Shown: in pieces, positions 1 through 7,517 of the stretch
How the letters are laid out: each line of letters opens with the position of its first letter
Numbering within the stretch: position 1 is the stretch's first letter
Origin: Escherichia coli DSM 30083 = JCM 1649 = ATCC 11775
Lineage (GTDB): Bacteria > Pseudomonadota > Gammaproteobacteria > Enterobacterales > Enterobacteriaceae
Direction: 5' to 3'
Assembly (NCBI RefSeq): GCF_003697165.2
Contig: NZ_CP033092.2
Location: 4,464,001-4,528,000 of the forward strand
DNA: 64,000 bases
The notes under the pieces: generated by a model
The model's database searches: none
Seen by the model: only the letters and a program-made list of their open reading frames with translations
Told to the model about the DNA's origin: nothing
Made by a program: the position numbers and the translations under genes

Positions 1-1185
1 AGTCACTTCAAATTTAATTTGCTGCGGACGCACCGCATGTTGCTCTGTTTTCTGATTGGTTCGCGCTATCAACCGTGAGGTATGAAAATCGGAGGCTGAC
101 AGGTTAATAGAAACATAGCGATCGGTATGTGTTGCCAGATACGCGCCCAAATCACGGAAGACATTATCAATAACATAATCAGTTACCTGTTCGATCATCC
201 CCTCCTTTTCTGCCAGCGGAATAAACTCTGCCGGATTCATTACTTGCCCCTGCTCACCAGGCCAACGTAACAACGCTTCAGCGCCGATACATTTTTCTGT
301 TTTGATATCGATTATTGGCTGGTAATAAAGGCAAAGTTGATGTTTTTCGAGGGCGCGTTGCAATTTGCGTTTGGGAGACAAATAGTTTTGTCGAATACGT
401 AGCCAGAGTAATAGCAGAACAAGACTCCCCAAAATACCGGCGGGCAACGCAAAAATAAGATGATTATAAAAATGAGTTATAAGACGTTGATATGAAGTCG
501 CAACAATGGCTGCAATTGGGCGTTTTGTCGAATAAACTGTCGCATATAAATAGCCATTTCGTTGTACGGTTAAATCATTCAAATGAATCAGCGGAGAAAA
601 CGTTGCTGCCGAGGCCTCGTTGCTTAACGAGAAAAAGGTTTTCGTCACCGTATCATACACTCCCCATTGCAATGTCGGATCATCAGACATCACTTCACTC
701 CAGAAGAGAGGGTTGATAACCGCCACATAATTTCCCCGCTGCATGTAGGTCATTTTATAGCCAGAGAAAAAAGGCGTATCACGGTAATAATAGATAGAAA
801 CGTTAGGTTCGCGCTTATAATCGGCCGGTGCAATCGTATAGCCATTTACAGACGCTATCAGCGATGAGCATAAAAAATGGTTATCACGAGCATAAATCAA
901 TTCATTAATATAAAGATAGCCACGAATAATATTCAACATTCGCTTTTGATGGGCTGGAGTGCAAACTTGCCCCTGATAGCGTTCAGCTGCATCGCTCACT
1001 AAATCTGCCTGACGAATGACCAGCTCAGATTTATCCAACGCCAGCTGAGCAAAGGTTCGGAGCTGATTATTCACTTCTGATTTTGCCCAAAAGAAGGCAA
1101 TCCATAGCGACAGAATGATGGGAAAGAGAACTAAAAAGATAATGCCCGGAAACGCCAGTAATTGGTGTCGTGCACGATGACTCAT
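1..1185 (-). CDS. pdeC: PdeC/YjcC cyclic-di-GMP phosphodiesterase, C-terminus outside window
   Basis: The frame is open from an ATG at 1185 to the window edge (395 codons), so the C-terminal part is missing. It starts with a hydrophobic segment (about residues 10-30), then a periplasmic region and a second membrane segment near residue 240. An EAL domain follows, with the signature GAEALLRWP shortly after [10 protein letters not shown]. This is the CSS-EAL family of membrane-bound c-di-GMP phosphodiesterases, which hydrolyse c-di-GMP to pGpG; E. coli YjcC is about 528 residues. The periplasmic part has few cysteines, as expected for the CSS sensor that depends on DsbA/DsbB. It is transcribed away from yjcB. 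Later catalytic residues cannot be seen here. Confidence 0.9.
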
Positions 1186-1467
1186 TGCTATCAATTCCCT
1201 GCCTGTTTATACCCGGTTATTGCAAGGTGAAACCCTGGCTACCGACGTCTTTAGATAAATCTTACGGTATAAATAGCACTTTTGCCTGATATAAAATTGA
1301 GACCTTTTTAATCGTCACCAGGATGACGATAATTCATTGATCTTAAAAATTAATCACCTTCAGGAATGCAGAGGCGGCGGGAAGATATACCCTTAATGCC
1401 GCTGAAAAAACACATAATCTGTACGGCAATAAAAGTCACGGCCTAATCTGGCTAACAAACAACCAAT

Positions 1468-1483
1468 TGTGATATAGTTCACA
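1468..1483 (+). promoter_or_regulatory. Candidate CRP binding site upstream of yjcB
   Basis: TGTGATATAGTTCACA matches the CRP core TGTGA-N6-TCACA perfectly in both arms. It lies 130 bases before the yjcB start and about 285 bases before pdeC, so either or both could be controlled. That it acts on yjcB is inference. Confidence 0.6.
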
Positions 1484-1489
1484 AAATTC

Positions 1490-1516
1490 ATGAAACAAAC
1501 AGAGTGTTTCATTTTT
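1490..1516 (+). terminator. Weak hairpin with T-tract downstream of the CRP site
   Basis: ATGAAACA (1490-1497) pairs with TGTTTCAT (1505-1512) across a 7-base loop, and T residues follow. The stem is AT-rich and weak. It lies between the CRP site and yjcB, so it could be a leader attenuator or simply chance. Confidence 0.3.
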
Positions 1517-1613
1517 GTGTTCTGCAAGCCCCGCGATAGCCAGAGTGTATCACGCCTCCCGTGAACAACGCCGCGCTGTCCAGGGCATCAGCTCTTTTCC
1601 GAGGAATTGTTTG

Positions 1614-1895
1614 ATGGCTACCCTCACCACTGGCGTGGTTCTTCTTCGCTGGCAACTTCTTAGTGCCGTAATGATGTTTCTGGCTAGCACGCTCAACATC
1701 CGTTTTCGTCGGGCTGATTATGTCGGGCTTGCAGTGATCAGCAGCGGTCTGGGCGTAGTTTCCGCCTGCTGGTTCGCAATGGGGTTGCTTGGCATCACAA
1801 TGGCGGATATCACCGCCATCTGGCACAACATCGAGTCGGTGATGATAGAAGAGATGAATCAGACACCGCCACAATGGCCAATGATTTTGACTTGA
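1614..1895 (+). CDS. yjcB: YjcB, small inner-membrane protein of unknown function
   Basis: The product has 93 residues. An upstream in-frame Met at 1515 would add 33 residues, but the conserved E. coli form begins MATLTTGVVLL, preceded by a GAGG-like ribosome site at 1601-1604. Two hydrophobic stretches (about residues 9-24 and 36-56) predict two membrane helices. The tail is polar and acidic (IEEMNQTPP). No domain suggests a biochemical role. It is a single gene, followed at once by a rho-independent terminator, with a strong CRP-like site upstream. Confidence 0.85.
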   Translation: MATLTTGVVLLRWQLLSAVMMFLASTLNIRFRRADYVGLAVISSGLGVVSACWFAMGLLGITMADITAIWHNIESVMIEEMNQTPPQWPMILT

Positions 1896-1900
1896 TATGT

Positions 1901-1930
1901 AGAAGCCTCCATAACGGAGGCTTCTTTTTT
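1901..1930 (+). terminator. Rho-independent terminator of yjcB
   Basis: AGAAGCCTCC pairs with GGAGGCTTCT across a short ATAAC loop, followed by TTTTT. It begins five bases after the yjcB stop codon. Confidence 0.85.
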
Positions 1931-1959
1931 ATGGCTGGCAGATGCTTTAATCATCCACC

Positions 1960-1986
1960 TTAAAACAATATACCCTATTGTTTTAA
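1960..1986 (-). terminator. AT-rich hairpin just after ssb
   Basis: TTAAAACAATA (1960-1970) and TATTGTTTTAA (1976-1986) form an 11-bp perfect stem with a 5-base loop, a few bases beyond the ssb stop codon. It has few GC pairs and no long T-run, so it is a likely but non-classical ssb terminator. Confidence 0.55.
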
Positions 1987-1993
1987 AGACAAA

Positions 1994-2530
1994 TCAGAAC
2001 GGAATATCGTCATCAAAGTCCATCGGCGGCTCGTTAGACGGCGCTGCCGGAGCGGACTGCTGCGGGCGAGACTGCGCGCCGCCGCTGAACTGATTGCCAC
2101 CCTGCGGCTGCTGAGGCTGACCCCAACCGCCCTGCGGCTGACCACCACCGATATTGCCACCTGCAGGAGCGCCACCACCCTGACGACCACCCAGCATCTG
2201 CATGGTGCCGCCAACGTTCACCACGACTTCTGTGGTATAGCGATCCTGACCGGATTGATCGGTCCATTTGCGGGTACGCAGCTGGCCTTCGATATAAACC
2301 TGAGAACCTTTACGCAGATATTCGCTGGCCACTTCTGCCAGTTTGCCGAACAGCACAACGCGGTGCCATTCAGTCTGCTCTTTCATCTCGCCGGTCGCTT
2401 TATCACGCCAGGATTCGGAAGTAGCCAGCGTAATGTTGGCAACAGCGCCACCATTTGGCATGTAGCGTACTTCCGGGTCCTGACCCAGATTACCAACGAG
2501 AATAACCTTGTTTACGCCTCTGCTGGCCAT
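1994..2530 (-). CDS. ssb: Single-stranded DNA-binding protein SSB
   Basis: A 178-residue protein starting MASRGVNKVILVGNLGQDPE; a longer frame to 2593 is possible, but this is the conserved start. An N-terminal OB fold (about residues 1-110) binds single-stranded DNA as a homotetramer. A Gly/Gln/Pro-rich linker follows, and the acidic tip DFDDDIPF recruits replication and repair partners. It is divergent from uvrA, and the intergenic region carries a LexA box, as in K-12. Length and tail match E. coli SSB exactly. Confidence 0.98.
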   Translation of the reverse strand: MASRGVNKVILVGNLGQDPEVRYMPNGGAVANITLATSESWRDKATGEMKEQTEWHRVVLFGKLAEVASEYLRKGSQVYIEGQLRTRKWTDQSGQDRYTTEVVVNVGGTMQMLGGRQGGGAPAGGNIGGGQPQGGWGQPQQPQGGNQFSGGAQSRPQQSAPAAPSNEPPMDFDDDIPF

Positions 2531-2682
2531 GTTCGTGTCTCCTGAAAAAAATCGTTCTGAATAAGTGTAAACGCGCGATTGTACCATTACCAATAGCGCT
2601 TTTACTATGTTGTGACCTCGGTTCCGGGAAACAAACCTGGCCAGACATTGTTACACAACACTCCGGGTAATGCATTCCAATA

Positions 2683-2698
2683 CTGTATATTCATTCAG
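2683..2698. promoter_or_regulatory. LexA (SOS) box between ssb and uvrA
   Basis: CTGTATATTCATTCAG fits CTGT-N8-ACAG with one mismatch in the second half-site. It lies 86 bases before the uvrA start. The same box is known to control uvrA, and partly ssb, in K-12. Confidence 0.9.
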
Positions 2699-2783
2699 GT
2701 TAATTTGTGTCATAATTAACCGTTTGTGATCGCCGGTAGCACCATGCCACCGGGCAAAAAAGCGTTTAATCCGGGAAAGGTGA

Positions 2784-5606
2784 ATGGATAAGATCGAAGT
2801 TCGGGGCGCCCGCACCCATAATCTCAAAAACATCAACCTCGTTATCCCCCGCGACAAGCTTATTGTCGTGACCGGGCTTTCGGGTTCTGGCAAATCCTCG
2901 CTCGCTTTCGACACCTTATATGCCGAAGGGCAGCGCCGTTACGTTGAATCCCTTTCCGCCTACGCGCGGCAGTTTCTGTCACTGATGGAGAAGCCGGACG
3001 TCGACCATATTGAAGGGCTTTCTCCTGCCATCTCAATTGAGCAGAAATCGACGTCTCATAACCCGCGCTCTACGGTGGGGACAATCACCGAAATCCACGA
3101 CTATTTGCGTCTGCTGTACGCTCGCGTTGGTGAGCCGCGCTGCCCGGACCACGATGTACCGCTGGCGGCGCAAACCGTCAGTCAGATGGTGGATAACGTG
3201 TTGTCCCAGCCGGAAGGCAAGCGTCTGATGCTGCTCGCGCCAATCATTAAAGAGCGCAAAGGCGAACACACCAAAACGCTGGAGAACCTGGCAAGCCAGG
3301 GTTACATCCGTGCTCGTATTGATGGCGAAGTCTGCGATCTTTCCGATCCGCCGAAACTGGAACTGCAAAAGAAACATACCATTGAAGTGGTGGTTGATCG
3401 CTTCAAAGTGCGTGACGATCTTACCCAACGTCTTGCCGAGTCGTTTGAAACCGCGCTGGAGCTTTCCGGTGGTACCGCGGTAGTGGCGGATATGGACGAC
3501 CCGAAAGCGGAAGAGCTGCTGTTCTCCGCCAACTTTGCCTGCCCGATTTGCGGTTACAGTATGCGCGAGCTGGAACCTCGCCTGTTTTCATTTAACAACC
3601 CGGCGGGAGCCTGCCCGACCTGTGACGGTCTTGGCGTACAGCAATATTTCGATCCTGACCGCGTGATCCAGAATCCGGAATTGTCGCTGGCTGGCGGTGC
3701 GATCCGTGGCTGGGATCGCCGCAACTTCTATTATTTCCAGATGCTGAAATCGCTGGCAGATCACTATAAGTTCGACGTCGAAGCGCCGTGGGGCAGCCTG
3801 AGCGCGAACGTGCATAAAGTGGTGTTGTACGGTTCTGGCAAAGAAAACATTGAATTCAAATACATGAACGATCGTGGCGATACCTCCATTCGTCGTCATC
3901 CGTTCGAAGGCGTGCTGCACAATATGGAGCGCCGTTATAAAGAGACGGAATCCAGCGCGGTACGTGAAGAATTAGCCAAGTTTATCAGCAATCGTCCGTG
4001 CGCCAGCTGCGAAGGAACCCGTCTGCGTCGGGAAGCACGCCACGTGTATGTCGAGAATACGCCGCTGCCCGCCATCTCCGACATGAGCATCGGTCATGCG
4101 ATGGAATTCTTCAACAATCTCAAACTCGCAGGTCAGCGGGCGAAGATTGCAGAAAAAATCCTTAAAGAGATCGGCGATCGTCTGAAATTCCTCGTTAACG
4201 TCGGCCTGAATTACCTGACACTTTCCCGCTCAGCAGAGACACTTTCCGGCGGTGAAGCCCAGCGTATTCGTCTGGCGAGCCAGATTGGTGCAGGCCTGGT
4301 TGGCGTGATGTACGTGCTGGATGAGCCGTCTATCGGCCTGCACCAGCGCGATAACGAGCGCCTGTTGGGTACGCTTATCCATCTGCGCGATCTCGGTAAT
4401 ACCGTGATTGTGGTGGAGCACGACGAAGACGCGATTCGCGCCGCTGATCATGTGATCGATATCGGTCCGGGTGCGGGTGTTCACGGCGGTGAAGTGGTCG
4501 CGGAAGGTCCACTGGAAGCGATTATGGCGGTGCCTGAGTCGTTGACCGGGCAGTACATGAGCGGTAAACGCAAGATTGAGGTGCCGAAGAAACGCGTACC
4601 CGCCAATCCAGAAAAAGTGCTGAAACTGACGGGCGCACGCGGCAACAACCTGAAAGACGTGACGCTGACGCTGCCGGTAGGTCTGTTTACCTGCATCACA
4701 GGGGTTTCAGGTTCCGGTAAATCGACGCTGATTAACGACACACTGTTCCCGATTGCCCAACGCCAGTTGAATGGTGCGACCATCGCCGAACCGGCACCGT
4801 ATCGCGATATTCAGGGACTGGAGCATTTCGATAAAGTGATCGATATCGACCAAAGCCCAATTGGTCGTACTCCGCGTTCTAACCCGGCGACCTATACCGG
4901 CGTGTTTACACCTGTGCGCGAACTGTTTGCGGGCGTACCGGAATCCCGTGCGCGCGGCTATACGCCAGGACGTTTCAGCTTTAACGTCCGTGGCGGACGC
5001 TGCGAGGCCTGTCAGGGCGACGGCGTGATCAAAGTGGAGATGCACTTCCTGCCGGACATTTACGTACCGTGCGACCAGTGCAAAGGCAAACGCTATAACC
5101 GTGAAACGCTGGAGATTAAGTACAAAGGCAAAACCATCCACGAAGTGCTGGATATGACCATCGAAGAGGCGCGTGAGTTCTTTGATGCGGTGCCAGCTCT
5201 GGCGCGTAAGCTGCAAACGTTGATGGACGTTGGCCTGACGTACATTCGCCTCGGGCAGTCCGCAACCACACTTTCTGGTGGTGAAGCCCAGCGCGTGAAG
5301 CTGGCGCGTGAGCTGTCAAAACGCGGCACCGGGCAGACGCTGTATATTCTCGACGAGCCGACCACCGGTCTGCACTTCGCCGATATTCAGCAACTGCTCG
5401 ACGTACTGCATAAACTGCGCGATCAGGGCAATACCATTGTGGTAATTGAGCACAATCTCGACGTGATCAAAACCGCTGACTGGATTGTCGACCTGGGACC
5501 GGAAGGCGGCAGTGGGGGCGGCGAAATCCTCGTCTCCGGTACGCCAGAAACCGTCGCAGAGTGCGAAGCTTCGCATACGGCGCGCTTCCTCAAGCCGATG
5601 CTGTAA
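2784..5606 (+). CDS. uvrA: UvrA, excinuclease ABC damage-recognition ATPase
   Basis: The 940 residues match the usual family length. The protein has two ABC ATPase modules. The first Walker A is GLSGSGKSS at residues 31-39, and the second is GVSGSGKST in the C-terminal half. Each module has an LSGGEAQR signature. Zinc-finger cysteines are present (CPICGY...CPTCDG and CEACQGDG...CDQCKG). As a dimer it loads UvrB at bulky DNA lesions during nucleotide excision repair. It is SOS-induced through the box at 2683-2698, and a strong terminator follows. Confidence 0.98.
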   Translation: MDKIEVRGARTHNLKNINLVIPRDKLIVVTGLSGSGKSSLAFDTLYAEGQRRYVESLSAYARQFLSLMEKPDVDHIEGLSPAISIEQKSTSHNPRSTVGTITEIHDYLRLLYARVGEPRCPDHDVPLAAQTVSQMVDNVLSQPEGKRLMLLAPIIKERKGEHTKTLENLASQGYIRARIDGEVCDLSDPPKLELQKKHTIEVVVDRFKVRDDLTQRLAESFETALELSGGTAVVADMDDPKAEELLFSANFACPICGYSMRELEPRLFSFNNPAGACPTCDGLGVQQYFDPDRVIQNPELSLAGGAIRGWDRRNFYYFQMLKSLADHYKFDVEAPWGSLSANVHKVVLYGSGKENIEFKYMNDRGDTSIRRHPFEGVLHNMERRYKETESSAVREELAKFISNRPCASCEGTRLRREARHVYVENTPLPAISDMSIGHAMEFFNNLKLAGQRAKIAEKILKEIGDRLKFLVNVGLNYLTLSRSAETLSGGEAQRIRLASQIGAGLVGVMYVLDEPSIGLHQRDNERLLGTLIHLRDLGNTVIVVEHDEDAIRAADHVIDIGPGAGVHGGEVVAEGPLEAIMAVPESLTGQYMSGKRKIEVPKKRVPANPEKVLKLTGARGNNLKDVTLTLPVGLFTCITGVSGSGKSTLINDTLFPIAQRQLNGATIAEPAPYRDIQGLEHFDKVIDIDQSPIGRTPRSNPATYTGVFTPVRELFAGVPESRARGYTPGRFSFNVRGGRCEACQGDGVIKVEMHFLPDIYVPCDQCKGKRYNRETLEIKYKGKTIHEVLDMTIEEAREFFDAVPALARKLQTLMDVGLTYIRLGQSATTLSGGEAQRVKLARELSKRGTGQTLYILDEPTTGLHFADIQQLLDVLHKLRDQGNTIVVIEHNLDVIKTADWIVDLGPEGGSGGGEILVSGTPETVAECEASHTARFLKPML

Positions 5607-5611
5607 TCGTT

Positions 5612-5640
5612 AAGGCCGCTTTCAGAGCGGCCTTCTTCTT
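5612..5640 (+). terminator. uvrA terminator
   Basis: AAGGCCGCT and AGCGGCCTT form a 9-bp stem with loop TTCAG, followed by TCTTCTTTC. It sits between the convergent uvrA and yjbR genes and may also serve yjbR from the other strand. Confidence 0.85.
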
Positions 5641-5997
5641 TCAGAGTTGCACCAGCAATTTACGTTTTTCTTCCGGCAGCAAATTCACCGCCTGCTGATA
5701 AGACGCATCCACCAGATAATAGATTTGCGAATCCGGCAGCGAACCGTCGAGATACACGGTGCTCCAGTGCGCTTTATTCAGATGGCGGCTTGGACGCACA
5801 TCGCTGTGCTGCTGACGTAGCAGCTCCGCCAGCTCCGGGCTGGTTTTCAGCGAAACAGCTGGGCGATTTTCTACTTCTTTCACCATCGCAAACAGCACAT
5901 CTTCCACTTTGATCTGCGTCGCTTTCCAGTCGTTATGCACGCTCTGTTCTGCGCCTGGTTTTGCCATGCAATATTGTAGCAACTCCGAAATGGTCAT
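5641..5997 (-). CDS. yjbR: YjbR, MmcQ/YjbR-family protein
   Basis: A 118-residue protein beginning MTISELLQYCMAKPGAEQS. It belongs to the MmcQ/YjbR family, which has a CyaY-like or double-wing DNA-binding-like fold and no established reaction. The family features HWSTVYLDG and YYLVDASYQQAV near the C-terminus are visible. It begins 3 bases after the yjbQ stop, so the two are almost certainly co-transcribed. Convergent with uvrA. Confidence 0.93.
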   Translation of the reverse strand: MTISELLQYCMAKPGAEQSVHNDWKATQIKVEDVLFAMVKEVENRPAVSLKTSPELAELLRQQHSDVRPSRHLNKAHWSTVYLDGSLPDSQIYYLVDASYQQAVNLLPEEKRKLLVQL

Positions 5998-6000
5998 TTT

Positions 6001-6417
6001 TCACTCCCCTTGTAGTGTCGCGATGATGCGACGCGATCCGCCGTGGATGCGATGTTCCCCCAGCCAGATGCCTTGCCAGGTGCCGGTCTGAATACGCCCT
6101 TTATGCACCGGCAATACAAGCGATGTTCCCAGCATTGAGGATTTGATATGAGAAGGCATATCGTCTGCTCCCTCATAGTCATGCTCATAATTTCCGTTAT
6201 CGGGAACGGCGCGGAGGAAAAAACGCTCCATGTCGTGGCGTACGGTGGGATCGCAGTTCTCATTAAGTGTCAGAGAGGCGGAGGTATGTTGCAGCAACAG
6301 ATGCAGTAAACCGATGTTAACGCGCGGCATATCAGCCAGCTGATTCAGAATTTCATCCGTTACCAGATGAAACCCACGAGATTTGGCGCTAAGCGTGAGC
6401 GTCTTTTGATACCACAT
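6001..6417 (-). CDS. yjbQ: YjbQ, UPF0047 family protein
   Basis: A 138-residue cytosolic protein of the UPF0047/YjbQ family, which forms compact trimers. Family hallmarks are LLHLLLQHTSASLTLNENCDP and the C-terminal GTWQGIWLGEHR. E. coli YjbQ has been reported to have weak thiamine-phosphate-synthase activity; its true role is unclear. It is the first gene of the yjbQR pair and lies about 110 bases downstream of the aphA stop, beyond the aphA terminator. Confidence 0.93.
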   Translation of the reverse strand: MWYQKTLTLSAKSRGFHLVTDEILNQLADMPRVNIGLLHLLLQHTSASLTLNENCDPTVRHDMERFFLRAVPDNGNYEHDYEGADDMPSHIKSSMLGTSLVLPVHKGRIQTGTWQGIWLGEHRIHGGSRRIIATLQGE

Positions 6418-6485
6418 GTGCTGCTCCTTGATAAAACTCTCTTAATCAGTTTGCAGCAAGACAGCGAAAGGATAAAGGTGTGATT

Positions 6486-6523
6486 AAAAAAACAGCATTC
6501 GGGAGAGTATTACGCTCTCCCGC
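6486..6523 (-). terminator. aphA terminator
   Basis: On the minus strand, GGGAGAGCG-TAATA-CTCTCCC is followed by a T-run (A residues at 6486-6492 on the plus strand). It is a classic intrinsic terminator just after aphA. Confidence 0.88.
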
Positions 6524-6527
6524 TCTG

Positions 6528-7241
6528 TCAGTATTCTGAATTGACGATCACCTCTTCACCAAACGCACCCGCTTGTGGCAAGGGTTTGTAGGTAGAGTTG
6601 GAGGCGCGCAGAATGCGGATACCACGAGCGCCAACATCGCGTGCGGCGGTAATATCGTTATCGGAATCACCATAAAAAATTCGGATATTTTTATCCTGCA
6701 GCCATTGCGATTTTGTATTTTGACCTGGCTTATCGCCCGCAAAGATCACCGGATTCATGTTGGTGGCAGGAATATGAAAATTATCCGCCAGCGTTTTTGA
6801 AACCGTTTCTGTTTTGGTCGGGCTACGACCAGTCACAAAGAAGATCGCGTCACCGCGGCGTACATGCATATCAATCAGCTGGCGAGCGACCTCTTTTGGA
6901 ATGCTGAATTCATCCCAGCCATTGTTCATTTTTTCCCAGAACACAGGATTTTTCAGATAATCTTCGCTTTCTGGCGAGAAGGTTTTTTTGCCGCGCCAGA
7001 AACCCGGACTGGAAAAAAGTACCGTATCATCGATATCAAACCCCACCGCCATTGGCGGACGTCCTGCGAGGCTATTTTCAATTTGTGCAACCGAAACCCA
7101 ATGAATTGGCGCCTGTTCAGCGAGTTTGGCTACGTTAGTACCCGGATTAAGCGGTGAAGGAGATGAGGCCAGGGCAACAGCGGAACTGTTTAGAGCGAAC
7201 AATAAGCAAACGGCACTCAATGCCTGTGTGATCTTGCGCAT
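6528..7241 (-). CDS. aphA: AphA, periplasmic class B acid phosphatase/phosphotransferase
   Basis: A 237-residue precursor. Residues 1-25 are a Sec signal peptide ending AVALA|SSPSP. The DDDD-superfamily nucleophile motif FDIDDT has Asp69 and Asp71, and the later motifs FVTGRSPTK and YGDSDNDITAAR are present. The homotetrameric, Mg-dependent enzyme dephosphorylates nucleotides and other organic phosphomonoesters in the periplasm. An in-frame start at 7310 exists, but the signal-peptide start at 7241 fits the family. In K-12, tyrB lies directly upstream; here a 14-kb island intervenes. Confidence 0.97.
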   Translation of the reverse strand: MRKITQALSAVCLLFALNSSAVALASSPSPLNPGTNVAKLAEQAPIHWVSVAQIENSLAGRPPMAVGFDIDDTVLFSSPGFWRGKKTFSPESEDYLKNPVFWEKMNNGWDEFSIPKEVARQLIDMHVRRGDAIFFVTGRSPTKTETVSKTLADNFHIPATNMNPVIFAGDKPGQNTKSQWLQDKNIRIFYGDSDNDITAARDVGARGIRILRASNSTYKPLPQAGAFGEEVIVNSEY

Positions 7242-7517
7242 ATTTTTCCCTAAATAGTCAGTAAGTTGAAACTTATTATTGTGCGTTTGTTGAAAAAACC
7301 ATCTGACCATAACGCCAACCGCGGGGGAAAGGAAGGATTATCTGCGGATTTGTCACATAAAAAGAGCATGATCACATTTGGAATACCTGTGCGATAAACC
7401 ACACATTGCCACGGTTATTCTGCTTACACATTCACACAATGGCACTCTTTTGGTTCTCGCAAACATTGTTCAGGGAATATACTGATGATAAATATAAATG
7501 CATTCAATGGATGATGA

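Larger units (their letters stand above)
1186..1613. other. pdeC-yjcB divergent intergenic region
   Basis: These 428 bases hold no convincing gene. Visible elements are a near-consensus CRP site (1468-1483) and a short hairpin followed by T residues (1490-1516). Both are described separately. The rest is unremarkable, moderately AT-rich sequence that must contain the pdeC and yjcB promoters. Confidence 0.7.

Noticed and set aside
1509..1874. 121-codon open frame opposite yjcB
   Set aside because: Shadow of yjcB on the other strand, with no ribosome site and a composition unlike a real protein.
7339..7357. TCTGCGGATTTGTCACA as a third KguR-type site upstream of kguS
   Set aside because: Only one half-site matches and the spacing is off by one base.
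7439..7453. Possible sigma54 promoter TGGCAC... in front of kguS
   Set aside because: TGGCAC is a good -24 element, but the position of the -12 GC carries GT and the T-stretch is shifted by a base. kguS is more likely sigma70-driven.
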